NCBI GenBank assembly: GCA_041476285.1
Contig: JBGOTD010000013.1
Span: 1 to 13,403, forward strand
Reading direction: 5' to 3'
DNA: 13,403 nt
From: UBA12276 sp041476285
GTDB lineage: Archaea; Micrarchaeota; Micrarchaeia; Micrarchaeales; Micrarchaeaceae
Both the position numbers and the translations under genes were made by a program. Each line of letters opens with the position of its first letter. The stretch's first letter is position 1. Shown here one piece after another: positions 7,040 through 13,133 of the stretch. The notes under the pieces are model-generated. The model saw only the letters and a list, made by a program, of their open reading frames with translations. It was not told where the DNA came from and did not search any database.

Positions 7040-8083
7040 TCATGCATTTTCTGTTGTTGGCGGCGGAGGCGGTGCTTTGATATTCTCCTGAAGAATTTCT
7101 TGAGGAGGCGGTTGCACTGTTATCTCCTTGTTTTCTGTGGTTGGAGGAGGCGGCGGGGCCTTAATTTTAGTTTCAAGAGCTTCCTGAGGCGGAGGCGGCG
7201 CTGTTATTCCTTTTTCTTCACGCTCGCTCAAGAACCTGTTCGTAAATGCGGACATTGCAAATCTGTGGAGGTAAGCCCACATTATGTCATTGCCTGAATA
7301 ATCACGTTCGCTTGCAGGCTTCATCGTATTTTCCGTCAGAATGTCATTCATTAGATTGTAATTGTTGTAGAAGTTAACCAGATTGAATCTTTTATTGAGC
7401 TGCGGCACCTTCATGTCCTGGCTTGCCCCGTTTATTATTTCCTCTATTTCCTTCCTGTTGCTTTTCACGATATCTTCAGGAGACATATCCTTTTTCGAAT
7501 CGGGCAATTCATAGCCTGCCGTTATCTGCTCGTTTTCCTTGATAAGCAGGAAGAGTTTTTCCATTTTTTCTGGTGCATCTTTGAAATTAGGACGGAATAA
7601 TGATATGAATTCCGGAAGGTAGTGGTTGACATGATGGGCAAGGGACTCCCTTGCTATATTCATCGCATCCTGGGCTGTAGCTACATTTTCTGTCCTTTCG
7701 AGGAGATCCGGCTTTAGGGTGCTTTTTATCGTGTCCGTCTTCTCCAGCCATATTAGGTTTACTTTCTTCCACAGTTCGATTGCATCTTTCATGGAGCTGG
7801 TTTCATCCACTTTATTTATCATTTGCCCAAAATCCTTTCTTTGCTGCTCGTTAAGGTCAGCCCATTTTGAGAAATGTTTATAGTATTCTTTTACCTCGTC
7901 AACCCAGTCAGTCTGGAATGGCATTACCCTGCCCTTTCTGTATATATTTTCCTGTTCGGTAGGCTTACTAGAAGTGGTTGTTCCTTTCTCGCCAGTCGGC
8001 TGAGCCTGCATTTTAGGCATGGCGCCTTGCGGTGCTTTTGTTTCTGGCCCGTCCTTTGACTGAGGCTTTGTTGTTTCTGCCAT
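7040..8083 (-). CDS. Hypothetical protein with disordered N-terminus and repeated polyproline tail
   Basis: I do not recognise this 347-residue protein. Three regions can be seen. Residues 1-50 are low-complexity, rich in Pro, Gln, Thr, Lys and Ser. Residues about 55-290 are helical, charged and soluble-looking. The last ~55 residues are a tandem 28-residue repeat carrying four proline runs (PPPP, PPPPP, PPP, PPPPP) separated by acidic or hydrophobic linkers. No signal peptide or membrane segment is present. Polyproline runs usually slow ribosomes and need aIF5A; they can also be docking sites for proline-binding domains. The start is well supported: GAGG 4 nt before the ATG and a TTTATATA box about 30 bp upstream. 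It is convergent with the small helical protein gene at 7 bp distance. Function unknown. Confidence 0.78.
   Translation of the reverse strand: MAETTKPQSKDGPETKAPQGAMPKMQAQPTGEKGTTTSSKPTEQENIYRKGRVMPFQTDWVDEVKEYYKHFSKWADLNEQQRKDFGQMINKVDETSSMKDAIELWKKVNLIWLEKTDTIKSTLKPDLLERTENVATAQDAMNIARESLAHHVNHYLPEFISLFRPNFKDAPEKMEKLFLLIKENEQITAGYELPDSKKDMSPEDIVKSNRKEIEEIINGASQDMKVPQLNKRFNLVNFYNNYNLMNDILTENTMKPASERDYSGNDIMWAYLHRFAMSAFTNRFLSEREEKGITAPPPPQEALETKIKAPPPPPTTENKEITVQPPPQEILQENIKAPPPPPTTENA
7047..7214 (-). repeat. Two tandem 84-bp coding repeats (polyproline units)
   Basis: Units at 7047-7130 and 7131-7214 are diverged copies with an exact 84-bp period, encoding two 28-residue units of the preceding protein's tail. 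Each unit contains two proline runs and ends in a TTEN-type segment. The copies differ at many positions, often synonymous, so the duplication is not recent and the amino acid pattern appears to have been kept. Confidence 0.85.
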
Positions 8084-8113
8084 AATCCTCTATCATATAT
8101 TTGATTTTTTTAA

Positions 8114-8121
8114 TATATAAA
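8114..8121 (-). promoter_or_regulatory. TATA box for the polyproline protein gene
   Basis: The minus-strand octamer TTTATATA matches the archaeal TATA consensus. Its centre is about 34 bp from the ATG at 8083, leaving a short leader that contains GAGG at 8087-8090. It lies just past the end of the DNA glycosylase gene, so this gene can be transcribed independently of the Spt5-L11 cluster. Confidence 0.65.
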
Positions 8122-8126
8122 ACTTG

Positions 8127-8801
8127 CTACAGGACCTTTCGAGGGAGCGATGCAAAATTGCACATATTGCTTAATGGGCATTTATTGCAAACCGGCACTC
8201 TGCTCTTGCAGTAGTTTTTCCCAAGCTCAACGAACTGCGCATGAAAGTCCTTGTATAGCCTAGTTTCCCTTTTTATTTTTTGCTCGAAGTAAGCCCTAAG
8301 CTCATCATAATCGACATTATAATCGATTTTCGGGTTTATCCTGTTCATTGCTCTTTTCGTATATGCATCTATTACAAAAATAGGCTTGTTTGCAGCATAC
8401 AGGATTATGGAATCTGCAGTCTCCTTGCCTATGCCATTATACAAGAGAAGTACTCTTCGCAGTTCACCAGTCTCAAGATTGAACATGTCTTCAAGGCTTC
8501 CATGCTCCTTAATTACGGCAATGCAGATGTTTTTGAGCCTCTTAGCCTTTTGCCGGTAGTACCCGCTTGGCCTTATCAGCTGCTGCAGTCTGCCCAGTGG
8601 CATTGCGGCTATTTTTTCTATCGAAAGGGAGTCTGTGCCCTTTAGGTTTATGATCGCTTTCTCTACATTCCTCCAGCTAGTCTGTTGTGTAAGTATCGCC
8701 CCAACAAAGACCTCAAATGCGGTTTCACCGGGCCACCAGTTGAGGAATCCGAAATGATTCCTTAGAGCCTTGTAAATAAAGAGTGGCTTTGGCTCCTCCA
8801 C
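8127..8801 (-). CDS. Endonuclease III-related DNA glycosylase (MagIII/COG2231-like) with 4Fe-4S cluster
   Basis: A 224-residue HhH-GPD DNA glycosylase that should remove damaged bases in base excision repair. ILTQQTSWRNVEKA (about 37-50), RPSGYYRQKAKRL and the hairpin NGIGKETAD (122-130) match the subgroup related to endonuclease III that includes 3-methyladenine glycosylase MagIII. The catalytic aspartate is in FVIDAYTKR (D145). The endonuclease III lysine position appears to be Glu127, suggesting a monofunctional glycosylase without lyase activity. Four cysteines at 198, 205, 208 and 214 give the exact C-x6-C-x2-C-x5-C iron-sulfur pattern. The start is chosen at GTG 8801, just past the L11 stop and 5 nt after AGGTG. 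TTG 8804 is possible. An ATG at 8894 would add a basic extension that overlaps L11 by 85 bp. Confidence 0.85.
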   Translation of the reverse strand: MEEPKPLFIYKALRNHFGFLNWWPGETAFEVFVGAILTQQTSWRNVEKAIINLKGTDSLSIEKIAAMPLGRLQQLIRPSGYYRQKAKRLKNICIAVIKEHGSLEDMFNLETGELRRVLLLYNGIGKETADSIILYAANKPIFVIDAYTKRAMNRINPKIDYNVDYDELRAYFEQKIKRETRLYKDFHAQFVELGKNYCKSRVPVCNKCPLSNMCNFASLPRKVL

Positions 8802-8809
8802 CAAAGCAC

Positions 8810-9277
8810 CTAGAGCTTGAGCTCTCCGGATTTTATCTTCTTTATCGTTGTTCTTGGGTCCTCTCCTTCGCATGTCACTCCCATGCTCTTGCATGTTCCG
8901 AGTATCTGGTCGATTCTTTGGCCAAGAGTGTTGCCGTAAAGTTTGCCCTCCTTCGATTTTGCAATGCTTTTTATCTGCTCCATGGTTATGTTGCCTACTA
9001 CCTCTCCCTTAGCCTTTGCGCCGGTTTGAATGCCAAGCTCTTTGAGTATCAGTGCGCTTGTTGGCGGTGCCCCTACCTCTACCTTGTAGGTCTTAGATGA
9101 GCTGTCCACATGCACCTTCACGGGTATCTTTACGCCAGAATACTGTTTTGTCTTGTCATTTATCTCCGCGATTATCGCATTTATGTTTACGCCTAGCGGT
9201 CCAAGTGCGGGTCCGAATGGTGGCCCTGATGTTGCCTTGCCGCCCTCTACTAATCCAGCTATAGTTATTTCTCCCAT
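8810..9277 (-). CDS. rpl11: Ribosomal protein L11 (uL11)
   Basis: A 155-residue archaeal L11. The N-terminal domain contains GGKATSGPPFGPALGPLG (residues 13-30), the family signature. The C-terminal domain binds the GTPase-associated region of 23S rRNA, and L11 takes part in factor-dependent GTP hydrolysis at the stalk base. The length is normal for archaea (about 160). It starts 4 bp after the Spt5 stop, the usual archaeal Spt5-L11 order. It is not followed by L1, L10 and L12 as in many archaea; a DNA glycosylase gene begins directly at its 3' end instead. Confidence 0.97.
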   Translation of the reverse strand: MGEITIAGLVEGGKATSGPPFGPALGPLGVNINAIIAEINDKTKQYSGVKIPVKVHVDSSSKTYKVEVGAPPTSALILKELGIQTGAKAKGEVVGNITMEQIKSIAKSKEGKLYGNTLGQRIDQILGTCKSMGVTCEGEDPRTTIKKIKSGELKL

Positions 9278-9281
9278 AGAA

Positions 9282-9737
9282 TCATGCCTTGCTTGCCTTT
9301 TGTATTACCTTTGCAGTGTTCATCTTTGTTGTTATCGGTATTGGCACAACGACGTCCATAAGCTCTACGGTAATGTCGTCCTTGAGCTCGTCTACCTTCA
9401 GCACGCGCGCCTTGTAGCCTTTGAATGGGCCTGTCGTAAACTCGACAGTGTCGCCTTTCTCTATGCCAACTGCATGGCTCCTTACCTCTATGAGCTTGTT
9501 TACCTCCTGCTCGCTGAGTTCCTTAGGGAGCACTCCGCGTATGCTTCTTCCCTTTGTGACGAACTGCCTCGCCGATACCTCGTCTTCCGACTCCAGTATT
9601 ATGTAGCCCCGCACGCCTTCCACCACTATTATTGAATATATCGGAAGATCGCTCTTTGATATCTTGTTCTGCAAGATATTCGCCGCAATTCTTTCCTGGC
9701 CCGATGTTACCTTAACAACAAAGTACAAATGAATCAC
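9282..9737 (-). CDS. spt5: Transcription elongation factor Spt5 (NusG homologue)
   Basis: A 151-residue archaeal Spt5 with a NusG N-terminal (NGN) domain at about residues 1-85 and a KOW domain at about 92-125 (GDTVEFTTGPFKGYKARV). Spt5 clamps RNA polymerase on DNA with Spt4, and its KOW domain can link transcription to the ribosome. The start is GTG at 9737; there is no ATG nearby, and the protein begins directly with the first NGN strand, as expected. A TATA-like core about 22 bp upstream suggests a leaderless or nearly leaderless transcript. It is the first gene of the Spt5-L11-glycosylase cluster. SecE, which often precedes Spt5, is absent here. Confidence 0.96.
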   Translation of the reverse strand: MIHLYFVVKVTSGQERIAANILQNKISKSDLPIYSIIVVEGVRGYIILESEDEVSARQFVTKGRSIRGVLPKELSEQEVNKLIEVRSHAVGIEKGDTVEFTTGPFKGYKARVLKVDELKDDITVELMDVVVPIPITTKMNTAKVIQKASKA

Positions 9738-9782
9738 TATTTTTAACCATAAATCTATATTATTCTTTACTGCATTCCTTTA
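9738..9782. promoter_or_regulatory. Compact divergent promoter for Spt5 and Trm5
   Basis: Only 45 bp separate the GTG of Spt5 (minus) from the ATG of Trm5 (plus). One TATA-like core, CTATATTATT at about 9755-9764, is centred about 24 bp from the Trm5 ATG and about 22 bp from the Spt5 GTG. It can be read in both directions. Both transcripts would then be leaderless. This is inferred from spacing only. Confidence 0.5.
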
Positions 9783-10838
9783 ATGTCAATTGATTTCATG
9801 AAATACATAAGGGTAGCGCCGAAAAGCGCGAACAAAGCAAAGGTGCTTATTACACGCCTAAAACTTTTTGATGGCTCTAGAGCGGTAATTCATAGCCGAA
9901 GCTATGTGTATTTTCCCACACTAGATATTAAGCACGCAAAGTCTATAAAGCTTATTGGTCGATTGGGTGCAGCGATAGTTGAGAGGAAAGAAGGGAAGGT
10001 CAGCAAGGCAGGAAGCTACGAACAGCAGCTTGCAAGTAAAATCAGCAAAGACGAATTAACCAAGCTATCCAAGGGATACGACCAGATAGGAAGCATCGCA
10101 ATAATAGAATTCAAGGGCAAGAGGGCAAACGAAAGAAAGATAGCAAGACTGCTCATCCAAAGCAATAATAGCATAAAGACGGTGCTTGCAAAGGCCGGCG
10201 CCGTATCCGGAAAATACAGGATCAGAAAACTAAGGTATGTGGCCGGCATAAAGGACTACATGGCAAATTACAGGGAAAACGAATGCATCTTTAGATTCGA
10301 CATAAGGAAGGTGTACTTCTCGAACAGGCTGTCATTTGAAAGGTCAAGGATACTGAAGCTTGCAAAGAAAGGGGAAAACGTAATGGTCATGTTCGCAGGA
10401 GTGGGCCCTTTTGCGATAGAGATAGCAAGAAACATAAAAGATACGAACATAGTGGCAATCGAGCTGAATAAATCGGCCTACAATTACATGCTGGCCAGCA
10501 TCACACTTAACAAACTAAATAATGTAAAGGCAGTTTGCGGCGACGTTAAAAAAGAGGCAAAAAACTATGGGAATTTTGCAGACAGGGTAATAATGCCGCT
10601 TCCAAAGTCAAGCCTGGAATTTCTTGACCAGGTGCACAAAGTTGCGAAAAAGAATGCAGTAGTGCATCTTTATGCTTTTTCCGAATTGGATGATCCTTTC
10701 AGCAAGATATGCAATAAAATAGTGGCGCATTCAAAAAAGAAAAGATACACCGTCAAAATCATGAATAAAAGGATAGTAAGGCCGTATTCAACGAAAGAAT
10801 GCGAAGTAGTAATCGATTACAGTATTAAAAAGAAATAA
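9783..10838 (+). CDS. trm5: tRNA (guanine(37)-N1)-methyltransferase, archaeal Trm5 type
   Basis: A 351-residue class I SAM methyltransferase that methylates N1 of G37 next to the anticodon, preventing +1 frameshifting. An N-terminal D1 domain (about 1-85) is present. The D2 region contains TVLAKAGAVSGKYR (133-146), followed by the catalytic domain with KVYFSNRLSFER (176-187), SAM-binding MFAGVGPFAIEIA (203-215), acidic Glu227 and Asp254, and DRVIMPLP (267-274). Where well-studied archaeal Trm5 has NLP, this protein has PLP, so the Asn is missing. The closely related TYW2 enzyme is a less likely alternative. The start ATG is about 24 bp after a TATA-like core. It is convergent, with an 18-bp gap, with the next gene. 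Confidence 0.9.
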   Translation: MSIDFMKYIRVAPKSANKAKVLITRLKLFDGSRAVIHSRSYVYFPTLDIKHAKSIKLIGRLGAAIVERKEGKVSKAGSYEQQLASKISKDELTKLSKGYDQIGSIAIIEFKGKRANERKIARLLIQSNNSIKTVLAKAGAVSGKYRIRKLRYVAGIKDYMANYRENECIFRFDIRKVYFSNRLSFERSRILKLAKKGENVMVMFAGVGPFAIEIARNIKDTNIVAIELNKSAYNYMLASITLNKLNNVKAVCGDVKKEAKNYGNFADRVIMPLPKSSLEFLDQVHKVAKKNAVVHLYAFSELDDPFSKICNKIVAHSKKKRYTVKIMNKRIVRPYSTKECEVVIDYSIKKK

Positions 10839-10856
10839 TCGCGCATACTTTGAACT

Positions 10857-11336
10857 TCAGCTGTTTACAATTCTGTTTAGATTATCGAGCCAGTCTGCTG
10901 TCCGCTCGAATTCCATTCCAAGTTTTTGCTCACCTGCCGCCTTCCTTGCCAATGCATAATCACCTTTCTTCATGAGCGTTACATAAACGTCAAGTGCGGT
11001 TGCAAATCTGCCGTTGCCCTCTATCTTTTTCGATATCGCATCTGCATCAAAATTTATTCGCTTTGAACTCATTATAGGCTTTCTCTTCTTTTGGGCATCT
11101 TCAAGATAGCCTGCCTTGAAGTTGTCCTTAGCACTGACTGGCCTTGGGTCATCTTTACGATTAACGAAGCCGAACTCGTGTGCGATGCTAGTGGCAACGG
11201 CGTCGTAGCCTTTTGCATTTGCAGCGTCATATATCGCAGCGGCAACCCTCTTTATTTCGATAATTGCCTGCCGCGCTTGAGCTTCTGCGTGTGCTTCTGA
11301 TTTTTTAGCTGGAGGTGCCTTTGTTGTTGCTTCCAT
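10857..11336 (-). CDS. Hypothetical alanine/lysine-rich soluble protein
   Basis: I do not recognise this 159-residue protein. The first ~20 residues are low-complexity (Ala, Pro, Lys, Glu) and resemble the disordered start of the protein at 7040-8083. The rest is predicted helical, with a first helical block at about 20-55, a Lys/Asp-rich linker, and helices to the end (about 100-159) whose alternating helices look superficially like a TPR-type hairpin. There is no signal peptide, membrane segment or cysteine. GAGATGA upstream of the ATG may serve as ribosome binding site, and a TTTATATA box lies about 40 bp upstream. It is convergent with Trm5 and divergent from ScpA. Function unknown. Confidence 0.75.
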   Translation of the reverse strand: MEATTKAPPAKKSEAHAEAQARQAIIEIKRVAAAIYDAANAKGYDAVATSIAHEFGFVNRKDDPRPVSAKDNFKAGYLEDAQKKRKPIMSSKRINFDADAISKKIEGNGRFATALDVYVTLMKKGDYALARKAAGEQKLGMEFERTADWLDNLNRIVNS

Positions 11337-11374
11337 TTGTTCATCTCTACTGCAAATTTATACGGCATATATGA

Positions 11375-11382
11375 TATATAAA
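11375..11382 (-). promoter_or_regulatory. TATA box for the gene at 10857-11336
   Basis: Minus-strand TTTATATA, a consensus archaeal TATA octamer, lies about 40 bp upstream of the ATG at 11336. This predicts a leader of about 15 nt containing GAGATGA. A second TATAAAT (11356-11362) lies too close to the start to be the main element. Confidence 0.55.
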
Positions 11383-11399
11383 GATAGTGGCGGAATGGC

Positions 11400-11408
11400 A
11401 TATAAATA
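11400..11408 (+). promoter_or_regulatory. TATA box for scpA
   Basis: ATATAAATA, centred about 31 bp before the ATG at 11435, places the transcription start within a few bases of that ATG. This argues for a leaderless or nearly leaderless scpA mRNA and against the upstream in-frame GTG at 11387, which lies ahead of the TATA box. Confidence 0.65.
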
Positions 11409-11434
11409 AATTACTTGTCTTTCATATACTCTTG

Positions 11435-12157
11435 ATGACCAGTAACGCAGAAGTCTCTACCTACGGTAGCGGCTTGAATCTTCAGGAATTCGTAAAGAAT
11501 GCGACCTGGAGGGAATTTCTCGTTGAACTTGTTGAAACCAACAGGCTGGATCCTTGGGACATAGACATAGTAAAAGTGGTGGACAGCTACATATCTGCCA
11601 TAAAGAAGATGCAGATAATGGATCTTCACATACCTGCGAACATAATACTTGCGGCATCGATCCTGCTCAGGATGAAGAGCGATACCGTAAATATCCTTCA
11701 AATAGAGGAGGTGCTCGAATCTGACGAGGCCGTCCAACAAGGCAGGGTGATACCGGAGGTCGCACCCCTTGTGCCAAGATTAAGGCTGCAGCCAAAGAGA
11801 AAGATAACATTGAACGAATTGATGGATGCACTTGGCGACGCAATAAAGATAAACGAGAAAAGGGAATTGTTTGTGAGGCAAAGGACGGAGCCCATAGACA
11901 TTGTGATAGACAAGGAGGACATAGACGAGAAGATAAACGCGGTATACAATTTGGTAAAAGAGAATGCGGACAGGGAAGGTTTGACGACATTTGCACTTCT
12001 ATCAAAGGGCTTCGGCTCGATTGAGAGCATTCTGCTCCGCCTATTCGTGCCGTTGCTTATTCTAGCGCACAAAGGAGAGGTAATGCTTATGCAGGAGCAG
12101 TTCTTCAATGAGATTTTTGTAAAGCTTTGTGATGATGATGGAAAGAAGCCAAAGTAG
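11435..12157 (+). CDS. scpA: Segregation and condensation protein A (ScpA kleisin)
   Basis: A 240-residue kleisin, the subunit that bridges SMC ATPase heads and carries ScpB in chromosome compaction and segregation. The N-terminal helical domain has the family pattern FLVELVETNRLDPWDIDIVK (about 27-46), followed by ILLRMKSD. A less conserved middle of about 100 residues is the expected ScpB-binding linker. The C-terminal winged helix (about 185-235) contains FALLS and VMLMQEQFFNEI. The start is at ATG 11435 because the TATA box lies just upstream. The gene overlaps scpB by about 25 bp, so the two are probably translationally coupled. SMC itself is not in the window. Confidence 0.92.
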   Translation: MTSNAEVSTYGSGLNLQEFVKNATWREFLVELVETNRLDPWDIDIVKVVDSYISAIKKMQIMDLHIPANIILAASILLRMKSDTVNILQIEEVLESDEAVQQGRVIPEVAPLVPRLRLQPKRKITLNELMDALGDAIKINEKRELFVRQRTEPIDIVIDKEDIDEKINAVYNLVKENADREGLTTFALLSKGFGSIESILLRLFVPLLILAHKGEVMLMQEQFFNEIFVKLCDDDGKKPK

Positions 12158-12608
12158 TCTAGACTATAAGAAAACGGTTGAGGCTGCGCTTTTTGTTTCA
12201 GGTAGAGCGATGGACACTGATGAAATTGCAGAAATAGTTGGAATTGGATCGGTAGGACACGTCAAAAAAATACTCGATGAGCTTATAAGTGACTACCAGA
12301 AAAGGGACAGCTCTTTGGTAATATCAAAAGTAGGGGACAGGTACGTTCTTGGTATTAGGAATGAATATGCGGAAAGAGTGGGTTCTCTTGCAGGGGCACC
12401 TGAGATATCCAAAAGCTCGCTGAGAATCCTTGCTTACATAAGCAAAAATGAGCCGGTAATGCAGAATAGCATTGTAAAGGCATTTGGAAGCTCAACATAT
12501 GAGCACATAAAAGAGCTTTCGGAGAAGGAGTTCATAAAGACCATGAGAATAGGCAGGACGAAGAGGGTGGAGACTACGAACAAATTCAAGGAATACTTCA
12601 ACCTGTAG
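12132..12608 (+). CDS. scpB: Segregation and condensation protein B (ScpB)
   Basis: A protein of about 158 residues with the two consecutive winged-helix domains of ScpB, which dimerises and binds the middle of ScpA in the SMC-ScpAB complex. EAALFVSGRAMDTDEIAEIVG (about 15-35) begins the first domain. SSLRILAYISKNEPVMQ (about 96-112), followed by an EFIKTMRIGRTKR wing, marks the second. The length is slightly below many bacterial ScpB proteins (about 180-200) because both ends are short. Four tandem start candidates exist (GTG 12129, ATG 12132, 12135 and 12138). TGTGAT at 12128-12133 would serve as ribosome binding site best for ATG 12138. Confidence 0.92.
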   Translation: MMMERSQSSLDYKKTVEAALFVSGRAMDTDEIAEIVGIGSVGHVKKILDELISDYQKRDSSLVISKVGDRYVLGIRNEYAERVGSLAGAPEISKSSLRILAYISKNEPVMQNSIVKAFGSSTYEHIKELSEKEFIKTMRIGRTKRVETTNKFKEYFNL

Positions 12609-12622
12609 TCTGATTAGCAAGC

Positions 12623-12630
12623 TATTTAAA
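12623..12630 (+). promoter_or_regulatory. TATA box for the pterin dehydratase gene
   Basis: TATTTAAA is centred about 25 bp before the ATG at 12652, which predicts a leaderless transcript. It decides against the in-frame ATG at 12637, which lies too close to the TATA box to be in the mRNA. Confidence 0.6.
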
Positions 12631-12651
12631 ATCAAAATGCGTGTCTATATT

Positions 12652-12972
12652 ATGGACCTAAAAAGGAAGAAGTGCAAGCCCTGTGAGGGTGGCACCAAGC
12701 CTATGAATAAGAAAACTGCATCTAAATACATAAAGTTTGCGAATGGATGGAAGCTAGGGAACAACCAGATATCAATCAATAAAAAATTCAAGAACTTCAA
12801 AGAGGCAATATCATTCACAAACAAGGTGGCGGTGATAGCTGAAAGTGAAGGCCATCACCCGAACATATATCTCCATGACTGGAATCAGGTAAGGCTTACG
12901 CTAAGTACGCATGCAATAAAGGGGCTTTCAATAAATGACTTTATAGTGGCAGCAAAAGTCAACGCTTTGTAG
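12652..12972 (+). CDS. Pterin-4a-carbinolamine dehydratase (PCD/DCoH family)
   Basis: A 106-residue PCD protein. It dehydrates 4a-hydroxytetrahydropterin to the quinonoid dihydropterin, recycling the cofactor of aromatic amino acid hydroxylases. Motifs are the N-terminal CKPC followed by EGG (residues 8-14), and EGHHPNIYLHDW (66-77) with active-site His68 and His69. The third histidine is in LSTHAIKGLSINDF (H87). No pterin-dependent hydroxylase is nearby, so the physiological pterin is unknown; a role in another pterin or molybdopterin context is possible. The start at 12652 follows from the TATA box position. tRNA-Val(CAC) begins 7 nt after its stop codon. Confidence 0.93.
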   Translation: MDLKRKKCKPCEGGTKPMNKKTASKYIKFANGWKLGNNQISINKKFKNFKEAISFTNKVAVIAESEGHHPNIYLHDWNQVRLTLSTHAIKGLSINDFIVAAKVNAL

Positions 12973-12979
12973 TAAATTT

Positions 12980-13051
12980 GGGCCCGTGGTCGAATGGTAA
13001 GACGGTACCTTCACAAGGTAAAGACCCGGAGTTCGATTCTCCTCGGGCCCA
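12980..13051 (+). tRNA. tRNA-Val (anticodon CAC)
   Basis: A 72-nt cloverleaf. The acceptor GGGCCCG/CGGGCCC is perfectly paired, the D arm is GTC/GAC, anticodon loop TTCACAA reads GUG, the T loop is TTCGATT, and the discriminator is A. CCA is not encoded. The D arm and T loop are identical to the tRNA-Val(GAC) at 1684-1755. Two pairs are broken: G27-A43 at the top of the anticodon stem (GTACC against GGTAA), and C49-U65 at the base of the T stem. It lies 7 nt after the pterin dehydratase stop and is the last gene before an AT-rich segment. Confidence 0.95.
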
Positions 13052-13081
13052 TTTGAATTTGTCGTCGTAAACTAAGTAACT

Positions 13082-13096
13082 TATTGTCTAACAATA
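13082..13096. repeat. Short perfect inverted repeat after tRNA-Val
   Basis: TATTGT and ACAATA are perfect inverted 6-mers separated by CTA. A direct repeat GTCTAA occurs at 13086-13091 and 13097-13102. The element lies in the 82-bp gap between the tRNA and the end of the partial membrane protein gene. It could be a weak hairpin or a protein-binding site, or chance in AT-rich DNA. Confidence 0.35.
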
Positions 13097-13110
13097 GTCT
13101 AAATTGAATG

Positions 13111-13115
13111 AAAAA
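13111..13115 (-). terminator. Possible oligo-T terminator of the partial membrane protein gene
   Basis: On the minus strand a TTTTT run preceded by TC lies about 18 nt after the TAA stop at 13134. Archaeal termination often occurs at such T runs without a hairpin. The position fits, but the region is AT-rich and the call is weak. Confidence 0.3.
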
Positions 13116-13133
13116 GATTTGCTTCGATAAAAT

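Noticed and set aside
7047..7214. Possible CRISPR-like or minisatellite array
   Set aside because: There are only two diverged 84-bp units, in frame with a coding sequence, so they are explained by the polyproline protein repeat.
8802..8894. N-terminal extension of the DNA glycosylase to the ATG at 8894
   Set aside because: The extension is a basic low-complexity stretch read out of frame within conserved L11 sequence, while GTG/TTG starts with a good ribosome binding site sit right at the L11 stop.
8810..9737. Expected full ribosomal stalk operon (L1, L10, L12) after L11
   Set aside because: No such genes follow; the sequence after L11 is the DNA glycosylase and then an unrelated convergent region.
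11411..12108. Three minus-strand open frames opposite scpA
   Set aside because: They are shadows of the conserved ScpA reading frame with no promoter and no family features.
12129..12137. GTGATGATG resembling a C box of a C/D guide RNA
   Set aside because: It lies inside the scpA-scpB overlap, no matching D box and guide layout was found nearby, and the repeats of ATG explain it.
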